The position numbers and the translations under genes were made by a program. The notes below the pieces were generated by a model that ran no database searches, was not told the origin of the DNA, and saw nothing but the letters and a program-made list of their open reading frames with translations. A DNA stretch of 64,000 bases from Bacteroidaceae bacterium (GTDB lineage Bacteria; Bacteroidota; Bacteroidia; Bacteroidales; Bacteroidaceae), in contig JAILPK010000025.1 of NCBI GenBank assembly GCA_024699495.1, forward strand, positions 37,107-101,106. The letters are read 5' to 3'. This document shows, one piece after another, positions 61,181 through 64,000 of this stretch. The number at the start of each line of letters is the position of its first letter. Position 1 is the stretch's first letter.

Positions 61181-62452
61181 TCACATCCCCGGACGGCGTA
61201 TTGTCAGTCTGAATGCCTCGCTGCGCTCTCTGCAAAACAGCTCGCTGTCTTTGACAACACAGGCCAGATAACCGCCGCCGCCGGCACCGGGCATCTTCCA
61301 TGCCAGCACATCCGTCATAGCTGAATATGTGTCAATATAATCCTGGATGCTCTTCTCATTCCCGTCCTGACCCTTGTCCACATTTTGCACTTCGTATTGG
61401 ATATGCCCTGCGTCACTTATCACAGCGGGCTTCACCATCCCCGGGAACATATCAACCTGGGCCTCGAAGGATGCCTTGTAGGCTGATGCAAAACGCTTCA
61501 GGTCGCGGGCGAGGATTGCCTGCCAGCAGTCGTCGGCAGCCTTGGCCAGCGCCATCACCTTCGATTTGGTGATGTCTTTCCCTTCCACCACAGAGCAACC
61601 TGGGCGTCGTGGTTCCATTGGTATCATCACGAGATGCTCCTCCAGCCAGCTCAGCACCTTCTCATCGCTGCATGTCTCTATCTTTTCCGGCCAGAAGCGG
61701 TTGTTGTAGTAATGACGGCAGAGTCCGGGAACGCAAATGCCGATAGAGTCCTGAGCACCAGCAATAATTCCATCGGAGCGTTCGGGGTCATTCTCGAAGC
61801 AGAATACCAGTTTTGCCAGTGTCTCTGGGTCCATGTTCGGCAACTGGTAAGGCCATATCTTCTTTATCATATTTCGCGTGCTTGTGCTAAGTCCACAGCG
61901 CTCGCGTACCTGGAAGGTCGGCTCCAGGGAAATGGTTATTGCCCATCCGGGCTCAAAACAGCTGACATAGGGCTGGTCAATCCAAGTGCCTGCGATATCC
62001 AGTCGAGTCGGAATCTGCGATTTTGTCTTTTTCAGATCTGTCGAGGAGCGGGCTTCTAATCCTGCTTGTGGCACTCGTTCCAAAACGACATATTCAATCC
62101 CCCGTTCTTCGCAAACCTTACGTTTGTCATCGTTGCCTCCATCACTGTTCACCACCAGAATATCCGGTCTTACGATGTCCAGGGTGGGCAGGAAATCCAG
62201 AATGCCGCTTCCTGCATTTATATATGCATCTTTCACGTAGCGTATGCTCTTCACCATGAACAGGCGCTCCTGCTCCGAATAAATAGTCTTATGGTGCTTG
62301 TACCCCTCTATAGTCTTGTCGCTCCCGATTCCGACATAGAGGTCGCCGTATTCTGCCGCCTGACGGAAGAATTCCACATGCCCGCTATGCAGCAAATCAT
62401 AGCATCCGCTCACAAATACTCGTGGTGTCTTATTTGAATGTTTTGGGTTCAT
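61181..62452 (-). CDS. Fused nucleotidyltransferase (HxGH) and GHMP kinase
   Basis: 423 aa. Residues 10-145 form a cytidylyltransferase-like domain, RVFVSGCYDLLHSGHVEFF (HSGH 22-25), VGIGSDKTIEGYK and a SSTDLKKT end. Residues about 148-423 form a divergent GHMP kinase: RLDIAGTWIDQP as motif 1, GLSTSTR (187-193) as motif 2, AGAQDSIGICVPG like the HddA-type substrate loop, and GAGGGGYLACVV (389-400) as motif 3. Inference: the kinase makes a sugar-1-phosphate and the other domain activates it to an NDP-sugar, a one-protein salvage route. It lies between fcl and manC. The L-fucose enzyme Fkp is much larger, so this is a different, smaller protein. Confidence 0.8.
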   Translation of the reverse strand: MNPKHSNKTPRVFVSGCYDLLHSGHVEFFRQAAEYGDLYVGIGSDKTIEGYKHHKTIYSEQERLFMVKSIRYVKDAYINAGSGILDFLPTLDIVRPDILVVNSDGGNDDKRKVCEERGIEYVVLERVPQAGLEARSSTDLKKTKSQIPTRLDIAGTWIDQPYVSCFEPGWAITISLEPTFQVRERCGLSTSTRNMIKKIWPYQLPNMDPETLAKLVFCFENDPERSDGIIAGAQDSIGICVPGLCRHYYNNRFWPEKIETCSDEKVLSWLEEHLVMIPMEPRRPGCSVVEGKDITKSKVMALAKAADDCWQAILARDLKRFASAYKASFEAQVDMFPGMVKPAVISDAGHIQYEVQNVDKGQDGNEKSIQDYIDTYSAMTDVLAWKMPGAGGGGYLACVVKDSELFCRERSEAFRLTIRRPGM

Positions 62453-62591
62453 GTATATGATAGAGAATATGAAATGCCTTGAATATTGTATTTTAATTTC
62501 TTTGTTTATTATAGATGTCTTGGGTTATGTCATAACGTCCTCGGATTATTTATGAATAGCCGTGAAAACGTTAATAGCTGAAGATATGGAA

Positions 62592-63806
62592 TCAGTTCTC
62601 CAGACTTCCCTTATACCACTGGAAGAGACGGCTTACGCCATCCTCTATCTCAACCTTGTGTGTCCACCCCAGCGAGTGCAGCTTGGATACATCTATCAGC
62701 TTGCGCATCGTTCCGTCGGGCTTGGACGAATCAAATTCCACCTCGCCCCCGAAACCGACTGCCTTAACCACGAGCTCGGAAAGTTCGCGGATAGTCAGTT
62801 CCTTGCCTGTGCCTACGTTGATATGGCAGTTGCGGATTTCACCAAGCGACGGAATATATCCTCCGCGCCCGGCAGAGTGATTTCTGTCCACAGCCCCGTC
62901 GGTCGAAGCCCCGTAATGAACAGATGAATATTTCTCTATTCCAATCACATCCTTGAAGTCAACATTCAGAAGCACATGCACAGAAGCATCCGCCATGTCC
63001 TCGCTCCAGAGGAACTCGCGCAGCGGCGTGCCTGTTCCCCACAGCACCACTTTATTGTCTGAAATGCCGTATTTGGCAAGAATGTCCAGCACTCGCCTGC
63101 GGGCTGCCGTCACATTCGCAACGTCTTCTTTTGCACCCGCCACGAGGCCTTCGCCTGTAATGCCTTCCACGGGCCGTTTGTCGAGGTCAACCGCTATCAT
63201 ATCCCACGCCCCGTCGTGAATCAGTTTTGCCAGATATACCTTACGCATCATGGCAGGCATCACATGACTGTTCTCGAGGTGGAAATTGTCGTTGGGACCA
63301 TAGAGATTGGTAGGCATCACAGCGATGTAGTTGGTTCCATATTGCAGATTATAGCTCTCGCACATCTTCAGACCGGCGATTTTGGCGATGGCATATTCTT
63401 CGTTGGTATATTCCAGCGGACTTGTCAGCAGACAGTCCTCTTTCATGGGTTGCGGCGCGTTCTTAGGGTAGATGCAGGTGCTGCCCAGGAACAGAAGTTT
63501 ATCAACGCCGTGAGCATAGGCTTCGCTGATCACATTGCACTGAATCTTCATATTCATCATGATGAAGTCAGCGCGATAGAGCATATTTGCCATAATGCCC
63601 CCTACGAATGCGGCAGCCAGAACTACGGCATCCGGCTTCTCCTCGTCGAAGAACGCCTTCACAGCCACCTGGTCCGTAAGGTCCAGTTCCTTGTGACTTC
63701 TCCCAACAAGATTATTATATCCTCGGGATTTCAGGTTATTCCAGATGGCAGAACCAACCAGTCCGTTGTGCCCAGCCACATAGATTTTACTATTTTTATC
63801 AAGCAT
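62592..63806 (-). CDS. fcl: GDP-L-fucose synthase (GDP-4-keto-6-deoxymannose epimerase/reductase)
   Basis: 404 aa from [22 protein letters not shown]. The longer track start (63833) reads through a palindrome and is rejected. SDR motifs GHNGLVG and YAIAK (YxxxK), and [17 protein letters not shown] are diagnostic. The long C-terminal part ([12 protein letters not shown]...[34 protein letters not shown]) makes it longer than the 320-aa E. coli enzyme, as in other Bacteroidales. It converts GDP-4-keto-6-deoxymannose to GDP-L-fucose; gmd is not in the window. Its start overlaps the DUF559 gene end by 8 nt. Confidence 0.93.
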   Translation of the reverse strand: MLDKNSKIYVAGHNGLVGSAIWNNLKSRGYNNLVGRSHKELDLTDQVAVKAFFDEEKPDAVVLAAAFVGGIMANMLYRADFIMMNMKIQCNVISEAYAHGVDKLLFLGSTCIYPKNAPQPMKEDCLLTSPLEYTNEEYAIAKIAGLKMCESYNLQYGTNYIAVMPTNLYGPNDNFHLENSHVMPAMMRKVYLAKLIHDGAWDMIAVDLDKRPVEGITGEGLVAGAKEDVANVTAARRRVLDILAKYGISDNKVVLWGTGTPLREFLWSEDMADASVHVLLNVDFKDVIGIEKYSSVHYGASTDGAVDRNHSAGRGGYIPSLGEIRNCHINVGTGKELTIRELSELVVKAVGFGGEVEFDSSKPDGTMRKLIDVSKLHSLGWTHKVEIEDGVSRLFQWYKGSLEN

Positions 63807-64000
63807 ATAGATTCTCCCTAACCCTCCTTGCAAGGAGGGAACTCTGTCCCTCGGAGGGCGTTTTAATTTTGTTTATTGTATTATCAATATCACATTCAAC
63901 TTCTTCATTGGTGAACCTTATCACTTTGAACCCTTGGTGCTCTAACCAATCTTGACGTATAGCGTCATCTTCCACTTGTCTTGGTTCTGAGTGATAACCA
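63799..64000 (-). CDS. DUF559 (VSR-like endonuclease) protein, C-terminal fragment
   Basis: Not in the ORF track. My reverse-strand translation gives [52 protein letters not shown]... ending TGA at 63799. The R-x-x-x-L...G-x-x-VIRF-x-N-x-E-V...-I block is the DUF559 C-terminal half, related to very-short-patch-repair endonucleases. The last 20 codons ([20 protein letters not shown]) translate a palindromic repeat. The rest lies beyond the window. The stop overlaps the fcl start by 8 nt. Confidence 0.75.
   Translation of the reverse strand, partial: GYHSEPRQVEDDAIRQDWLEHQGFKVIRFTNEEVECDIDNTINKIKTPSEGQSSLLARRVRENLYA
63822..63839. repeat. 18-bp perfect palindrome in the DUF559 3' end
   Basis: CCCTCCTTGCAAGGAGGG, followed by a related TCCCTCGGAGGG at 63847-63858. 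It resembles the short REP-like palindromes that I recall flanking DUF559 genes in Bacteroidota. It lies just upstream of the fcl start. Confidence 0.8.

Noticed and set aside
1-64000. Prophage, integrative element or insertion sequence
   Set aside because: I found no integrase, transposase, terminase, relaxase or terminal inverted repeats with target duplications in the window.

Overview
The window is a chromosomal segment of a Bacteroidales bacterium. Support: Bacteroidota-type promoters (TAnnTTTG at -7, sometimes with TTG about 20 bp upstream) in front of many genes; serine palmitoyltransferase; a fused MurF-alanine racemase next to a GSCFA protein; a two-gene GcvP; DUF4421, DUF4286, DUF1573 and calycin-like lipoproteins; and a secreted protein with a T9SS-like C-terminal tail. 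The repetitive intergenic DNA and that tail lean towards Muribaculaceae or Prevotellaceae, but I cannot fix the family. There is no rRNA, CRISPR array, transposase, integrase or prophage.

Layout. 0-8 kb: a lipid kinase (cut by the window edge) diverging from spt, two tRNA-Lys(CTT) genes, a small winged-helix protein, a HAD phosphatase and a 1252-aa secreted multidomain protein. 8-18 kb: a long leftward gene run dxs-trkA-lplA-gcvT-gcvH-gcvPA-gcvPB-lpd, i.e. a complete glycine cleavage system with its own lipoate ligase behind an isoprenoid gene and a potassium-uptake regulator. 18-24 kb: GSCFA and murF-alr, a PHP phosphoesterase, a nitroreductase. 24-31 kb: an EVE-like/PD-(D/E)XK nuclease, a GH2 glycosidase, a PL10 pectate lyase and a membrane protein. 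31-42 kb: an oxidoreductase, a DUF4421 protein, an ATPase-TOPRIM (DUF4435) pair resembling PARIS in architecture, uracil permease, TSCPD, SprT-like, flavin reductase, thioesterase, a twin ABC ATPase, ruvC and DUF4286. 42-54 kb: DUF1573, DUF2264, glmS, trmO, a VWA protein diverging from a sigma-like/macro-like fusion, two lipoproteins and an AlkD-type protein. 54-64 kb: sugar-nucleotide genes, namely wbuC-capE-capF-capG (UDP-L-FucNAc) and fcl-[nucleotidyltransferase/GHMP kinase]-manC-manA (GDP-mannose/GDP-L-fucose), with the 3' end of a DUF559 endonuclease gene at the edge. glmS, manA, manC, fcl and capEFG together feed surface polysaccharide synthesis.

The most unusual content is intergenic. 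Two copies of a roughly 360-bp element lie 26 kb apart, each holding two different arrays of exact 22-bp tandem repeats. An unrelated array at 8.0 kb also has a 22-bp period. Other spacers hold 8-, 15- and 18-bp arrays or word-like degenerate repeats, several touching gene ends. The best candidates for an undescribed system are the sigma-macro fusion with its divergent VWA partner, the ATPase-DUF4435 pair, and the 22-bp repeat elements.
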